Assembly (NCBI RefSeq): GCF_910592395.1
Contig: NC_088310.1
Coordinates: 25,933,491 to 25,997,490 of the forward strand
Origin: Lineus longissimus
Lineage: Eukaryota > Nemertea > Pilidiophora > Heteronemertea > Lineidae
Direction: 5' to 3'
Length of the DNA stretch: 64,000 bases
Shown here: positions 35,101 through 47,662 of the stretch, piece after piece
How positions within the stretch are numbered: position 1 is the stretch's first letter
How the letters are laid out: every line of letters begins with the position of its first letter
The notes under the pieces: generated by a model
The model's input: only the letters and a program-made list of their open reading frames with translations
Databases searched by the model: none
Told to the model about the DNA's origin: nothing
Program-made: the position numbers and the translations under genes

Positions 35101-37647
35101 TAGTTGGTTTATTGTTTAAGTTTTTTTCTTCACAATCACATTTCCAGATTAATCTTTTTCTTAAAATTTCTTTTTAATTTTGCATTAGTTTTGACCTGCA
35201 GCTGTTGAGTTACTGTATGTTGCTGCAGTTTCCACTATATAGTAAAGTAAAGATGAGGATGAACCTAAAACGAATTGCAGCTGAAAGTTAAAAAAAAAAT
35301 GCTTATATAGACCCCTACATGTAGTGACATCATGTCCAAAATCTAAAACCCTCTACAGGGTTAAGCATAACTGATTAGTGTACTACTAAATTCTAAACAA
35401 TCCAATTTAGGCTCTGTAATGTATTGCCAACAGATAGAAACATGGTATCAAATTATGCATGAGCATATTTACCTGTTAAAAAAGATAACTGCATGGTACT
35501 AACATCAATAGTTGTGGGAGCAAATTCATCACATACATTTTTGTGCAGTAGGCTGTCAAAAGCTAAAATGGAGGAAAATTCCTTCTTCTGACCATCCAAC
35601 AGAAATACAAGAAGTGTCTGGCTTGTGCCTTCTCTGAACTCCTTGAGGTGTTTTCTTGGAAGTCCGCTCTGTGGTCTCGGTTCGTTGGTTCCAGGCATCT
35701 CATCCTTCGTATTGTTGTCATGTATGGTGGCTTGGTCCCACCTTTATGATCATCTTCTGGGAACAGCCAAATCTGCACAAAAATAAGGAGGAATTGTCAT
35801 AAACAAATCAGTGGTTTGGTGGCATTGGTGAAGTTCTTTGCGTGTTGGGTGACAGTGTTGTATTTATCTGCATGTTGGACTGAATTCTGGGTTCAGTTCT
35901 GTATCTTCTAGAGCTGAATGAACAAGACCAGCTTAATATTGCTTTTTGAAAATGCTCCTAACAGTATAGGGCATGTAATTTTACAATATCCTTTGTATTG
36001 CAATGTACAAAGTGTAAATATATGCATAAATTGCTTGATTGTATCAGTTGCCTTTGTTTGGACAGAAAGGTGCATATGTTTTGCTACATATCACATTTAA
36101 TTCAGTTGAATCTCTCATATTTTCATGAAAATTTTAAAAAAGTCGGTTAGAATTTCAATTTGATTGTTGAGCATGTTGAACATATGTGCAAGCAAGATTT
36201 GACACTAGTGGTGGATTTCTGTAAAGAAAGGCGTCGAGGTGTTAGCTGGTCTTTGCAGGAGTTCACATTCAAAGATCCTATCATCAGTCAGCTGGTGCTC
36301 TCAGGAGTTTACACTTAAAAAGAGTCTCGTTGTGACTTAATGTAAGAGTTTATGGACCTCATTATCGAAGTTATCTGGTCTTCCTACAAGCTAGCTTAAA
36401 ATGTAATGAAGAATGTTTCTCTGTATCTTTCAGGCACTCGTTTCGAATGACCTAGGAACACAGAACAATTACATATCGGTGAAATCCTCTGACTTCGAAG
36501 TATTTGAGGCACTTGCTCAGGACAGCATAGGTAGCGTCAGTTCTTCCAAATGTAAGTAGAAAAGTATGAATTTATCATCTTCAAGCATCTCTCTGCCTTA
36601 AGGGTGTAAGATCATCAGAGTCCTTTGCTAAAAATTTCCATCTCGTTGCTCTCCGCACCCAAAAAAGTTTCAAAAATTACAGAAAATTTGTTGTCCATAC
36701 CAGCAAGAATGCAATGGATATGGCAAACAGAGGTGCCGTTTGCACGTCCTGAGATAATCCTCTGTAATAACTATTTCAGTGTCAGGTTCTCCCCCCGGGG
36801 ATTATGGACAGGAGGTCCCTGTGAGAAGAGTGGACAAACACACTGGTGGACCGCCTCTCCTACCTCCCCATTTACTGCAGGTCATACTGAATAAAGATGT
36901 TCCTATTCATGTAAGTATCACCCCGTTATTTGTCAAAGAGATTTTCGGCCAGACACTGCTGTTGTGGTAAGGTTTCCGATGCAGGAAATTTCTGTGCTCC
37001 CTGCTGACATTTTTATTTAAGATTGTTGTTCCAATTGTGGGGCGCATTGATATTTACGGATGATCCCTGATAGAAAAATAGGATGATCGTTGTCTAACAG
37101 TTAAACATACCCTATAGGACAGAAAATAAACTGATTATGTACATTTGAACTGGATTGGAATGTTCTGAATACAGATTTATCAGACAAATCCATGTGATAC
37201 CCTTTTTGCTCACTTTGTACATTGTCTCTGTTTCAGTGTGAACCTACGTTATTGCCAGAACCCAACCATGTTATGTTGAACCATTTATATGCTCTGTCAA
37301 TAAAAGTAAGTAGCTACGATATATTCAAATGGACACATTTGTGGAATTAAAACTACTTCAAAGAGTAAGGAGATCAAAACTGCCCTGCTTTTCATAACTG
37401 TAGTCACTGTGAGCATTTTTAAATGACTAAGAAACTTCCAAGAAGATCTTAGTTTGCATATGACTGTTCTATTCACCCATTTATGTTTGTTGTATAAAAT
37501 CGTGTTTCCCACATGCCCAGATGACTATGTAAGATTTCAAATTCTTACCTATTTTCTGTTTTCTTGCAGGATGGTGTCATGGTGCTTAGTGCTACGCACA
37601 GATACAAAAAGAAATATGTGACGACGTTACTCTATAAACCAATCTAG
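32128..37647 (+). CDS. PRKAB: AMP-activated protein kinase beta subunit
   Basis: Seven exons in phase give 278 residues, close to vertebrate beta1/beta2 (about 270): 32128-32307, 32669-32835, 33047-33140, 36434-36551, 36780-36910, 37237-37305, 37570-37647. The N-terminus MGNT is an N-myristoylation signal, and RRLS (Ser13) is a basophilic kinase site. The glycogen-binding CBM48 domain spans about 85-165: FKWTGGGKEV, the glycogen-contact tryptophans in FSGW (107) and GEW (141), QYKF and LGTQNN are conserved. Ser116 (VKSHGNF) corresponds to mammalian Ser108. The C-terminal domain (about 200-278) that bridges alpha and gamma is nearly identical to vertebrates (LPPHLLQVILNKD, PNHVMLNHLYALSIK, THRYKKKYVTTLLYKPI). 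The protein scaffolds the AMPK trimer and ties it to glycogen and membranes. Intron 3 (33141-36433) is large and holds an antisense exon-like ORF. Confidence 0.96.
35473..35698 (-). CDS. Antisense exon-like ORF resembling a FERM F1 lobe
   Basis: Inside AMPK beta intron 3, on the minus strand, an ATG at 35698 opens 75 codons (MPGTNEPRPQSGLPRKHLKE...) ending at a good donor (aacag/gtaaat, exon edge 35473). Upstream, an excellent acceptor (ttttgtgcag) would start the exon at 35772. The peptide has VFLLDGQKKEF and, 18 residues after LLDG, VCDEF, then LSFLTG. FERM F1 lobes have LLDG(x)n, then about 19 residues later VCxHL, then YFGL. The spacing fits but identity is low. No following exon is identified, so it may be a decayed fragment or chance. 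Confidence 0.27.
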
Positions 37648-38356
37648 TGGTGCCATGTACAGATTATTGGTTGAACTAAGCTATCAAGGACATGTCAACA
37701 CGAAATTTCCATTCTCTGTTTGTTTTGCACTTTAGTGTTACCTGTGGATCGAGACGGTTAACCAAAACTGAAATTGTAACAAGTCATGCGACGCAGTGTC
37801 ATCATTCTACTCTATGGTTTAAACTGATACTCAAGCTGAAGAATTTCAGACTATGAATTCTTCTTATCTGCAACCAATGGAGATATTTAGTTCTGTGTTT
37901 TGACAGATGTTTCCTACTTGCGTACTAGAGAATGCATGATGACTAGTTCTTCATGATCCGTTGGATTTGATCCTTGATACAGTGTGCAACTATGATGCAT
38001 TATCTAAACTTAAAGCTGCCAATTCAAATGATGGAGTGTCCCTTCGGTTGCTCTGGTTGTAAACCTTGATTTGAGAGATGTCCTTGATAGTCCTATTCGT
38101 AGATAAGACCTGTAGCTTATTATTGTGCTGTTTAAAACAATGTTGTGTAGTTTGATGTGTATGTAGATGTATTGGATTCGCAAGAAGACTCCAAGTGTGA
38201 TTTGTACATAGATGCCTGAGCTTGTGTGAATATCTAGGTTTAGCATTTATCCCATGTGCTTCGCACCAGTTGCGACATGTGACATAACTTGCTATACATC
38301 ACCCACAGCAAAAGGGTTCATAAATGGTCTTCGTTCTACCATTTGTAAAGATTATA
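37648..38356. other. AMPK beta 3' UTR and flank
   Basis: No further gene is seen. The first clear AATAAA downstream on the plus strand is at about 39112, so either the 3' UTR is long and includes the pogo-like element, or a variant signal is used. A minus-strand ORF at 38825-39232 has an acceptor-like tract at about 38983 but no recognisable protein. Confidence 0.4.
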
Positions 38357-38522
38357 CAGTAGAACCTCTCAGATAAGAATTCACTCAGAATGCTGTCCTC
38401 AGAGAGGTATTCTGATAATAGAGGTCAGTCCGAGTGAAACTGACAAGTTTTGAACCGAAAACAATGTCCTTGTTGGAGGGGGTGTCCTGCGAACAGACGT
38501 GTCCATAAGAGAGGTCCCACTG
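38357..38522. mobile_element. 166-bp MITE with pogo/Tigger-like ends
   Basis: The element starts CAGTAGAACCTCTC and ends GAGAGGTCCCACTG, an imperfect terminal inverted repeat. Both sides carry TA, the target duplicated by Tc1/mariner and pogo elements. Ends of the type CAGT..ACCTC / GAGGT..CACTG are typical of pogo-like MITEs. There is no coding capacity, so it is non-autonomous. Confidence 0.7.
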
Positions 38523-39179
38523 TATATGGATATACAGAGTACAGACACTTCAACTCCTTCACACTTGTATAGGTTTCATGTGTAATGTATCATTATTGGG
38601 GGAGTCTTTCGGCAATGATGAAAATGTAGATTATGACTGTATATATAGTGGTGTTTATATAGATGTGCTATGTTCTGTTGCCACAAATTGGCAAGTTGAT
38701 TATAAGTTCCTGGTTGTATATCACTTCACAATTGGATTATTCTCTTACATCAATTAGGTTTTTTGTGCCGCTTGTTTCACCCTGTTAAGTATATATGAAG
38801 TAGATTCGGAGCCATTTCTCTTGGTCAATTTGTCTGTTTCCTGATGAGTGCCTCTTGCAGTGAAATGGTCGTTGAGGTGAGGAAACAGGGTCTCAAAGCT
38901 CTGTTGATTTTGATGTCAGAATCACCAAAAGGCTGACCCCGTGTTTTCCAAGTACTCGAGCTCCACCACTTGGGGTGCTGATCTGGAAAAAGAAAAATTG
39001 AGATGTAATTACACGATATTCCAATACAACCACATGGTAAAAACCTGATAGAGCAGAAGCTTGTTTTATCTTGTACAAAGTGCTTGCCCCATTTCTTCAA
39101 AAATATACATAATAAAAACAAATAAAACAAATATCTAGTCTTTGTCATAACCAGCGTCTTCAAAAGAACTGAGGCCCCC

Positions 39180-39645
39180 ACCCACAGTGATACCATGTCC
39201 ACTGCCCTGTTAGCTAAGAGTGGATGTGACATTGTCCTCTTTCCTGCTCAGAAGAAGTAGTTGTGACATTTATGGTTAAGATGAGCTTTGACAGCTAAAC
39301 CATATCCATTGCCCTCTTGTCTTGGGTTGGATGTGGCATTGTCTTCTGATCTCTGTCTCGAACAGCTGCTTCAAAAAAAACAGTTGTGACATTCAGTACC
39401 ATAAAAAGACTTTGACAGAGACACCATGTCCACAGCCCTGTTGGCTAAGAATGGTTGTGGCATTGTCCTCAAACTTGAGCAACTGCTTCCAAATAACTGG
39501 TTACAACATTCATGACCAGGACAAGCTATGCATGACAAGTACACCATGTCCGTTGCCCTGTCAGCTTGGAATGGATGTGGCATTGTCCTCTCTGTCTCGA
39601 CCAGTATATTAGTGACAGTAAGAGACTTGAAATGATCTCCCACAG
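39180..39645. repeat. Diverged left edge of the satellite
   Basis: Units recognisable by 'accatgtcca.tgccctgttggct' and 'ggatgtg.cattgtcctc' (near 39190, 39301, 39423 and 39542) are strongly diverged from each other and from the core array. Unit lengths are about 110-120 bases. ORFs here on both strands are by-products. Confidence 0.75.
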
Positions 39646-42600
39646 TGTATACCATTTCCACTGCCTTTTCGGCTAAGAGTGATTGTGGCACTGTCCTCTG
39701 TCTCGAAGAGCTGCTTCAAAAGAACTGGATGTATCATTCAGTAACTTAGATAGGCTTTGACAGAGATTCCATGTTCACTGCCTTTTCGGCTAAGAGTGAT
39801 TGTGGCACTGTCATCTCTGTCTCGAAGAGCTGCTTCAAAAGAACTGGATGTATCATTCAGTAACTTAGATAGGCTTTGACAGAGATTCCATGTTCACTGC
39901 CTTTTCGGCTGAGAGTGATTGTGGCACTGTCATCTCTGTCTCGAAGAGCTGCTTCAAAAGAACTGGATGTATCATTCAGTAACTTAGATAGGCTTTGACA
40001 GAGATTCCATGTTCACTGCCTTTTCGGCTAAGATTGATTGTGGCACTGTCCTCTCTGTCTCGAAGAGCTGCTTCAAAAGAACTGGATGTATCATTCAGTA
40101 ACTTAGATAGGCTTTGACAGAGATTCCATGTTCACTACCTTTTCGGCTAAGATTGATTGTGGCACTGTCATCTCTGTCTCGAAGAGCTGCTTCAGAAGAA
40201 CTGGATGTATCATTCAGTAACTTAGATAGGCTTTGACAGAGATTCCATCTCCACTGCCTTTTCGGCTGAGAGTGATTGTGGCACTGTCCTCTCTGTCTCG
40301 AAGAGCTGCTTCAAAAGAACTGGATGTATCATTCAGTAACTTAGATAGGCTTTGACAGAGATTCCATGTTCACTACCTTTTCGGCTAAGATTGATTGTGG
40401 CACTGTCATCTCTGTCTCGAAGAGCTGCTTCAGAAGAACTGGATGTATCATTCAGTAACTTAGATAGGCTTTGACAGAGATTCCATCTCCACTGCCTTTT
40501 CGGCTGAGAGTGATTGTGGCACTGTCCTCTCTGTCTCGAAGAGCTGCTTCAAAAGAACTGGGTGTATCATTCAGTAACTTAGATAGGCTTTGACAGAGAT
40601 TCCATCTCCACTGCCTTTTCGGCTGAGAGTGATTGTGGCACTGTCCTCTCTGTCTCGAAGAGCTGCTTCAGAAGAACTGGATGTATCATTCAGTAACTTA
40701 GATAGGCTTTGACAGAGATTCCATGTTCACCACCTTTTCGGCTGAGAGTGATTGTGGCCCTGTCCTCTCTGTCTCGAAGAGCTGCTTCAAAAGAACTGGA
40801 TGTATCATTCAGTAACTTAGATAGGCTTTGACAGAGATTCCATGTTCACCACCTTTTCGGCTGAGAGTGATTGTGGCACTGTCCTCTCTGTCTCGAAGAG
40901 CTGCTTCAGAAGAACTGGATGTATCATTCAGTAACTTAGATAGGCTTTGACAGAGATTCCATGTTCACCACCTTTTCGGCTGAGAGTGATTGTGGCCCTG
41001 TCCTCTCTGTCTCGAAGAGCTGCTTCAAAAGAACTGGATGTATCATTCAGTAACTTAGATAGGCTTTGACAGAGATTCCATGTTCACCACCTTTTCGGCT
41101 GAGAGTGATTGTGGCTCTGTCCTCTCTGTCTCGAAGAGCTGCTTCAAAAGAACTGGATGTATCATTCAGTAACTTAGATAGGCTTTGACAGAGATCCCAT
41201 GTTCACTGCCTTTTCGGCTAAGAGTGATTGTGGCACTGTCCTCTCTGTCTCGAAGAGCTACTTCAAAAGAACTGGATGTATCATTCAGTAACTTAGATAG
41301 GCTTTTACAGAGATTCCATGTTCACTGCCTTTTCGGCTGAGAGTGATTGTGGCACTGTCATCTCTGTCTCGAAGAGCTGCTTCAAAAGAACTGGATGTAT
41401 CATTCAGTAACTTAGATAGGCTTTGACAGAGATCCCATGTTCACTGCCTTTTCGGCTGAGATTGATTGTGGCACTGTCATCTCTGTCTCGAAGAGCTGCT
41501 TCAAAAGAACTGGATGTAACATTCAGTAACTTAGATAGGCTTTGACAGAGATTCCATCTCCACTGCCTTTTCGGTTAAGAGTGATTGTGGCACTGTCCTC
41601 TCTGTCTCGAAGAGCTGCTTCAAAAGAACTGGATGTATCATTCAGTAACTTAGATAGGCTTTGACGGAGATTCCATGTCCACTGCCTTTTCGGCTGAGAG
41701 TGATTGTGGCACCGTCCTCTCTGCCTCGAAGAGCTGCTTCAAAAGAACTGGATGTATCATTCAGTAACTTAGATAGGCTTGACAGAGATTCCATGTTCAC
41801 TGCCTTTTCGGCTAAGAGTGATTGTGGCACTGTCCTCTCTGCCTCGAAGAGCTGCTTCAAAAGAACTGGATGTATCATCCAGTAACTTAGATAGGCTTTG
41901 ACAGAGATTCCATGTTCACTGCCTTTTCGGCTGAGAGTGATTGTGGCACTGTCCTCTCTGTCTCGAAGACCTGCTTCAGAAGAACTGGATGTATCATTCA
42001 GTAACTTGGATAGGCTTTGACAGAGATTCCATGTTCACTGCCTTTTCGGCTAAGAGTGATTGTGGCACTGTCCTCTCTGCCTCGAAGAGCTGCTTCAAAA
42101 GAACTGGATGCAACATTTAGTAACTTAGATAGGCTTTGACAGAGATTCCATGTTCACTGCCTTTTCGGCCGAGAGTGATTGTGGCACTGTCCTCTCTGTC
42201 TCGAAGAGCTGCTTCAAAAGAACTGGATGTATCATTCAGTAACTTAGATAGGCTTTGACAGAGATTCCATGTTCACTGCCTTTTCGGCTAAGAGTGATTG
42301 TGGCACTGTCCTCTCTGTCTCGAAGAGCTGCTTCAAAAGAACTGGATGTATCATTCAGTAACTTAGATAGGCTTTGACAGAGATTCCATGTTCACTGCCT
42401 TTTCGGCTAAGAGTGATTGTGGCACTGTCCTCTCTGTCTCGAAGAGCTGCTTCAAAAGAACTGGATGTATCATTCAGTAACTTAGATAGGCTTTGACAGA
42501 GATTCCATGTTCACCGCCTTTTCGGCTAAGAGTGATTGTGGCACTGTCCTCTCTGTCTCGAAGAGCTGCTTCAAAAGAACTGGATGTATCATTCAGTAAC

Positions 42601-42890
42601 TTAGATAGGCTTTGACAGAGATTCCATGTTCACCGCCTTTTCGGCTAAGAGTGATTGTGGCACTGTCCTCTCTGTCTCGAAGAGCTGCTTCAAAAGAACT
42701 GGATGTATCATTCAGTAACTTAGATAGGCTTTGACAGAGATCCCATGTTCACTGCCTTTTCTGCTAAGAGTGATTGTGGCACTGTCATCTCTGTCTCGAA
42801 GAGCTGCTTCAAAAGAACTGGATGTATTCAGTAACTTAGATAGGCTTTGACAGAGATCCCATGTCCACTGCCCTTTCGGCTTGGAATGGA
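39646..42890. repeat. 119-bp satellite, homogeneous core of about 27 units
   Basis: The landmark 'gaactggatg' recurs every 119 bases (39722, 39841, 39960, 40079, 40198 and so on to about 42696; one unit near 41782 is a base short). A unit runs 'tgacagagattccatgttca', then 'ctgccttttcggct(a/g)aga', 'gtgattgtggcactgtc', 'tctgtctcgaagagctgctt', 'aactggatgtatcattcag' and 'taacttagataggctt'. Between about 40080 and 41090, variants such as cttcagaag/cttcaaaag alternate, giving a 238-bp dimeric higher-order unit. The length is not a multiple of three, so the array is not a protein repeat. It lies between two convergent genes. Confidence 0.97.
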
Positions 42891-44420
42891 TGTGACATTG
42901 CCTGCTCTGTAATACTATGTCCATCGTCTTGTTTGCTTGAACATTTTTGCTGTCTTGGCCAGTGGCTTCAAAAGAACTGGTTTAGGGCAGTCAGAACTGT
43001 TCGCATGGAATGAGTGTGAACACTGACCGTGTTCTCTTGAGATGTTTAGTTGCCATGTTAATGACAGTGCTTCAGTCCTACCAGCTATTGACTCCACACA
43101 TTATGGTTTACTCATCTGTCGCAACCAGTGACGTAATTGGAACTGATGGTGTCATTCAGAAACAAGGTGGGCTGCCACAATGATACCATGACCATTCCCC
43201 TGTTTGCTTGGACTGGACATGGCATTGTCTATTCTAACTGTAAGTTGTGACAATAAAGAATTGGGATATGCTCAGACAGCTATAACTTGTGTATCTCTGT
43301 CGGAATAGAATGGATGTAGTGTTTGTCCTCTGTCTTAACCAGCGGCTTCAATGGAACTGGTTGTGACATCCAGAAACTAAGTAAGGCTCTGACAGGAATA
43401 GCTATAGTATACCAACCATGTCTACTGCCCTGTTGGCTTGGCATTGATGTGTCATTATCTTCTGTGTCCCAGCCAGCAGCTTCAAAATAACGTAGTAACT
43501 AGAATAAGCTATAAATCTTTGGTATCGAGCTCCTTCATTGGTCTGCTTTGAGATGGATTATCAGATGTGGATCTGCTCGTGCTACGCTTGGCTCTGGGTG
43601 TAACAGCATTTGTTATCTCGCCAGGTCTGGTTGTGTGTTGCCTTTAGATGGTTCATTCCCCTGTATGTCACCGGCAACGCTCTGGTCTGAAATGCGTGTT
43701 GCATGTGTCCTGTCTGTTTTAACCAGCGAGGCCAGGTACTCGGATAAGCTCAGATGCAGAGATGTCCAGCACGGATAAGAGACTGTTGGAGTCACAACTA
43801 TGGGTCTTAGCTTGGATTGGTTGTGACACTGTCCTCACTGTCTCAACCAGTGGCTTTAGAATGACTAGTTTTGGCTGGCAGGAAAGAGAATAAGCTGCGA
43901 CAATGATGCCCAGGGTGGATGTTACATTGCTAGATTCCCAAACATTGGTCCTAGCCAGGAATATATGTAGCACTGTCCTGTTCTATGTCTCAACCAGTAA
44001 AATGGGATATAGGCTCATACACCATTTGTCCCCAGCAGCTGATAAACTGGCTGTGAAAATCAGTAACTAAGATAGGCGCAGACAGCATTGCCCTGTTGCT
44101 TGGAATGGATATGGCATTGTCCTCTCTGTCTCAACAAAGGACATAAGAAGAATTTATTGCAACATTCAGAAAATGGGATTGGCTCAGGCAGTGATACTGT
44201 GTCCACTGTATTGTTGGCATGTAATGGATGTAGCATTGTCCTACACGTCTCAATCAGAGACATAAGAGAAATGGTTGTGGCAGTCAGGAACTAGGATTCG
44301 CTCCGGCAGTGATACGATGTCCATTGCCCTGTTGGCTTGTCAAGGATATGACACTGTCCTCCGTGTCTCAACCAGGGACACAAAAGAAGTGGTTGTGACA
44401 GTCGGGAACCAGGATAAGCT
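42891..44420. repeat. Diverged right edge of the satellite
   Basis: Old units with 'tgatac.atgtccattgccctgttggctt' and 'atg.catt.tcctctgtgtctcaaccag' recur at roughly 110-140 base intervals (for example about 43180, 43420, 44205 and 44315), with other sequence between. Divergence rises away from the core. No gene is seen up to the synthase stop codon at 44814. Confidence 0.7.
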
Positions 44421-44813
44421 CAGATATTAAGAATTTGCACACAATTTCCTTCCGAATTGTGACAATGAGGTGAACATAACAGGAAGTCAATAAAAGATCA
44501 TTTAATTCCAGTCGTATAGAAAAAAGGATGACATTTTCTGATAGCTGTAATTGCACATAAAGACAATAGACATTTCTGATTGGCAGTAATCTGTTATGGC
44601 AAGAAAAACGAAAAAGACTTATAGTGTGATACGTGATAGTACATGCGCTAGTCTGAGGGCAAAGGGAGCTTTCAAAGATCGAAACGACCTCTTTGTTGTC
44701 TAACTGATTTTCTATGCAACGTTGACAATATTGGAATGTTCAGAATCATTTCCTCACAGTGAATGAATAGCCCACCATGTGTCTTGCAAACAAGTCCCAG
44801 GAATTCGCCTTCA

Positions 44814-47662
44814 TCAACTTGATTCAGGTTTCTCATTTCGATAAAGTTTTTTAAGTTCTCCAATGAGTCCAGTCAGATATGGATTTCCTCCTAGGCCCTC
44901 AATTATTGATGTTGCCCTGGAACAAAATAAGGACTTGATTTATAGTGTCAAATAATATATACATTGGCACTGAATTCCTAAGTCCTCCTTAAGAGATAAA
45001 TTAAACAAAAATTTGGGCTGGTTATGCATGTACATACAGTAAGACCCTAGGTTTTATTGCAAAGTTTGCTAGTCTGCTAGTCTGGTTGCCATTGTCTGGC
45101 ATTATGAATTTTCAGAGGTACTCTGTTCTTAGCCTCCCCTCTGCTTGAAAACAAGGACTTACTTTTCCTCCAGTTCAATGAGTACTTGTTTGGTGTAATC
45201 AAAGGCTCCCAACTTGTGGAGGTATTCCACACAGTATTTCTTCACATCATTGTCAGTTGTTCGCTGCCGTAGTATACTCATGATCTGATTAGAGCTCTTC
45301 TCTGATCTGATACCATATATGATTGGAAAGGAGAATTTTCCCTCTGTAAAGTCCTCACAATAGCTCTTGTTGGCTTGATACTGCAAAACACATGAATGAG
45401 AATGGAGACTTTTGATGAAACCGCATAGATGGTGCAGGGAATCGAATACATTATTAGGTAAGTTACGAAGTTTGTAAAACCAGTTCCCTTGGCTTGAGGA
45501 GAGAACAGCTCTTACAAGCCTCGTCAACATCGAACTCTGAAACGCCTTCCTTACCCTACTCAGCATGGTTCAAATATTTCTGGGTCATTCCTGAAACCTT
45601 TCAATGGGACTCAGATGAGCTACTTAGACACCCTTGAAAGACTCACCTCTTTAGAGTGAAGGTTAGCGTAATCGTCCCTGATCTGGAAGTAGAGGCCAAG
45701 CGTATCTAAGAGTGGTTTGAAGTTACTCTTATTTTTACTGAACAGTTGCATTAGTCGCACAGCAAGACCAAACAGGCCACCCGTTTCTGAAAGAAATGTC
45801 ATTAAAATGAAGGTTAATTTCATACCAAATTCTCGCTAAAGTAATTGGAAGTAACCGTGATAAGGAGTTAAAACAGAAGTTTAGCAATGCAGCAACCAAC
45901 TGACAGCTGGACATAATGGAAGGGAAACTGACTATAGAGACAGATGAAACATAAACTAAAACAATACTGTCAACCAGCTTGATGAGTACCTACTTTTGAT
46001 CACCATATCCTTATATTCCTCTTCAGTAGGACAGGTGTAGGAGTCCCTCCAGTAGATGTCCATCCCCTGGCCACGGTGGAGTTCCAATAGCTGCTCTGAA
46101 ATCATACAAGGATGACAGAATTAGGAGGTGATAGGAGATCGATGACATCTTCTTCAGCATTCAGAACTATATCATTCTGTATTTGTGACCCGCTCTACCA
46201 AAACTAGGCGCTTGTCGCATCTGAACATGACAGGTTGATACGGACTTGTTGTTCATTTCCCTATTGTAGACCTTTTGTGAAATCTATTACAAACTGATTT
46301 GGTCATATTTCACAAAAGGTCTACAATAGGGAAATGAACAACAAGTCCGTATCAACCTGTCAAGTTCAGATGCGACAAGCGCCTAGTTTTGGTAGAGCGG
46401 GTCACATTTATGCTTTTAATGATTAGAGATTATTGTGAAAAAAGAAGGCAACAGCTCACCTACCTGTAAATACCTTGGTACACTCAGGATGCTGCAGTGA
46501 TATCACTTTCTCGAGACCCAGAAAATACACATAATTAGCACTGTTGATCGTATGAGCCACACCATAGATATTATGGGCCACTGGAATGCCTCGCCTCAGC
46601 TTGGAATTGTCTTCTATATCGTCTATTCTGAAATCGAAAATGTCAATAAAAGAAAAGATAAATGATGTAATCTCTTATCTTATCACTACATCTGGTACAT
46701 CAAAAACAACTTATTGTGAATCTACAATATTCCCCAAGAAGAAACAAATCAACCAGTCGATCAACCAGACGGCTGGGTACCAGCAATGGAAAGACAGCTT
46801 TCACCATATTGACAGAAAGGTGAATTTCCTACGGGGCACAGTAATTACATCCTCCCCTGAATAGAAGAGGGCTCCATTCAACTGCCAGTGAAGATGAAGC
46901 CGTGGGGAATCGGCCAAGACATGCAGCAAGCGAAGTTTGCTGGGAACAAAGATATTATATGGTTTAATATGAATATTTGAACACACAACCCTCCCAGCCA
47001 GGGTCATAAGAACTGGCGGGTCATACTTACAGAAGACTTGCATTATGCAGCATCTGGGTGACTTCACTGACCACTTTTATCTTGTCCTCTGCTATATCCA
47101 ACCAGTGGTTAAAAGCCTGGAAAAGTGAACTTTCAGTAGTGAATCATAAGGACATAAAAAGAGTTAAAATCCCTATAAATTATAGTTTATAACCACTCAT
47201 TCATCTGAAGATTATTTTAAAGTCATTACAAATGTCTTTAAATCTCTTTTTCTGGGGGCAATCAGTCAATTAACAATTCCTGCATGAGGTATTTTTACAG
47301 CCTGCTGAGACTCGAGGTCAACATTTATAGTGAACGAATGCAAGTAAGTTATACCGGCAACAAATAGCTATACATACCAAAGTTAGCTTGGTCCTGATAT
47401 GCTTCCCTGGAACTTGTAGAATGTAGGTATAAGGTGCCATCAAGATCTGTAAAAAAAACAACTTTGATTTGACAGAACAATCATAATCCTCAATGAAATA
47501 AAATGAGGAGCGAAATGTTGAGACTTATGAGAGCTGGGTCCAACTCCAAATCAACCCATATACGAGTACGATTTCTACTCATTTCTGCCAAGCAAGCAGA
47601 AAACTTACCTCTTCCTGGCTGAGGTTCTCTGAGTGAGTATGTGTGGGACTACCATCTGCCAT
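44814..47662 (-). CDS. GGPS1: Geranylgeranyl diphosphate synthase
   Basis: Eight exons in phase give 311 residues (human about 300). On the minus strand, in order: 47662-47609, 47446-47378, 47116-47031, 46627-46464, 46095-45994, 45786-45647, 45380-45163, 44916-44814. The enzyme adds isopentenyl diphosphate to farnesyl diphosphate to make the C20 donor for protein prenylation, in the cytosol. The first aspartate-rich motif is DDIED (residues 72-76) and the second is RDDYAN (195-200), as in animal [41 protein letters not shown] and [12 protein letters not shown] are family signatures. The first in-frame ATG was chosen ([11 protein letters not shown]); the exon ends at gtaagt. Human GGPS1 starts with a different short N-terminus. 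A MITE sits in intron 4. The gene is divergent from the CHAC2-like gene and convergent with AMPK beta. Confidence 0.95.
46184..46406. mobile_element. 223-bp long-hairpin MITE, copy 2 (GGPS1 intron 4)
   Basis: Same length and ends as the element at 21456-21678 (TGTGACCCGCTCTACC ... reverse complement), with few differences in the arms. A transcript through it would form a hairpin of about 90 base pairs. Confidence 0.85.

Noticed and set aside
38825-39232. 135-codon minus-strand ORF with an acceptor-like tract at about 38983
   Set aside because: Its start runs into the diverged satellite edge and three different frames are open after the acceptor; no family is recognised.
39646-42890. Regular 119-bp array considered as a CRISPR or a protein-coding repeat
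   Set aside because: The repeats are contiguous with no unique spacers, the context is eukaryotic, and 119 is not a multiple of three, so frames shift from unit to unit.
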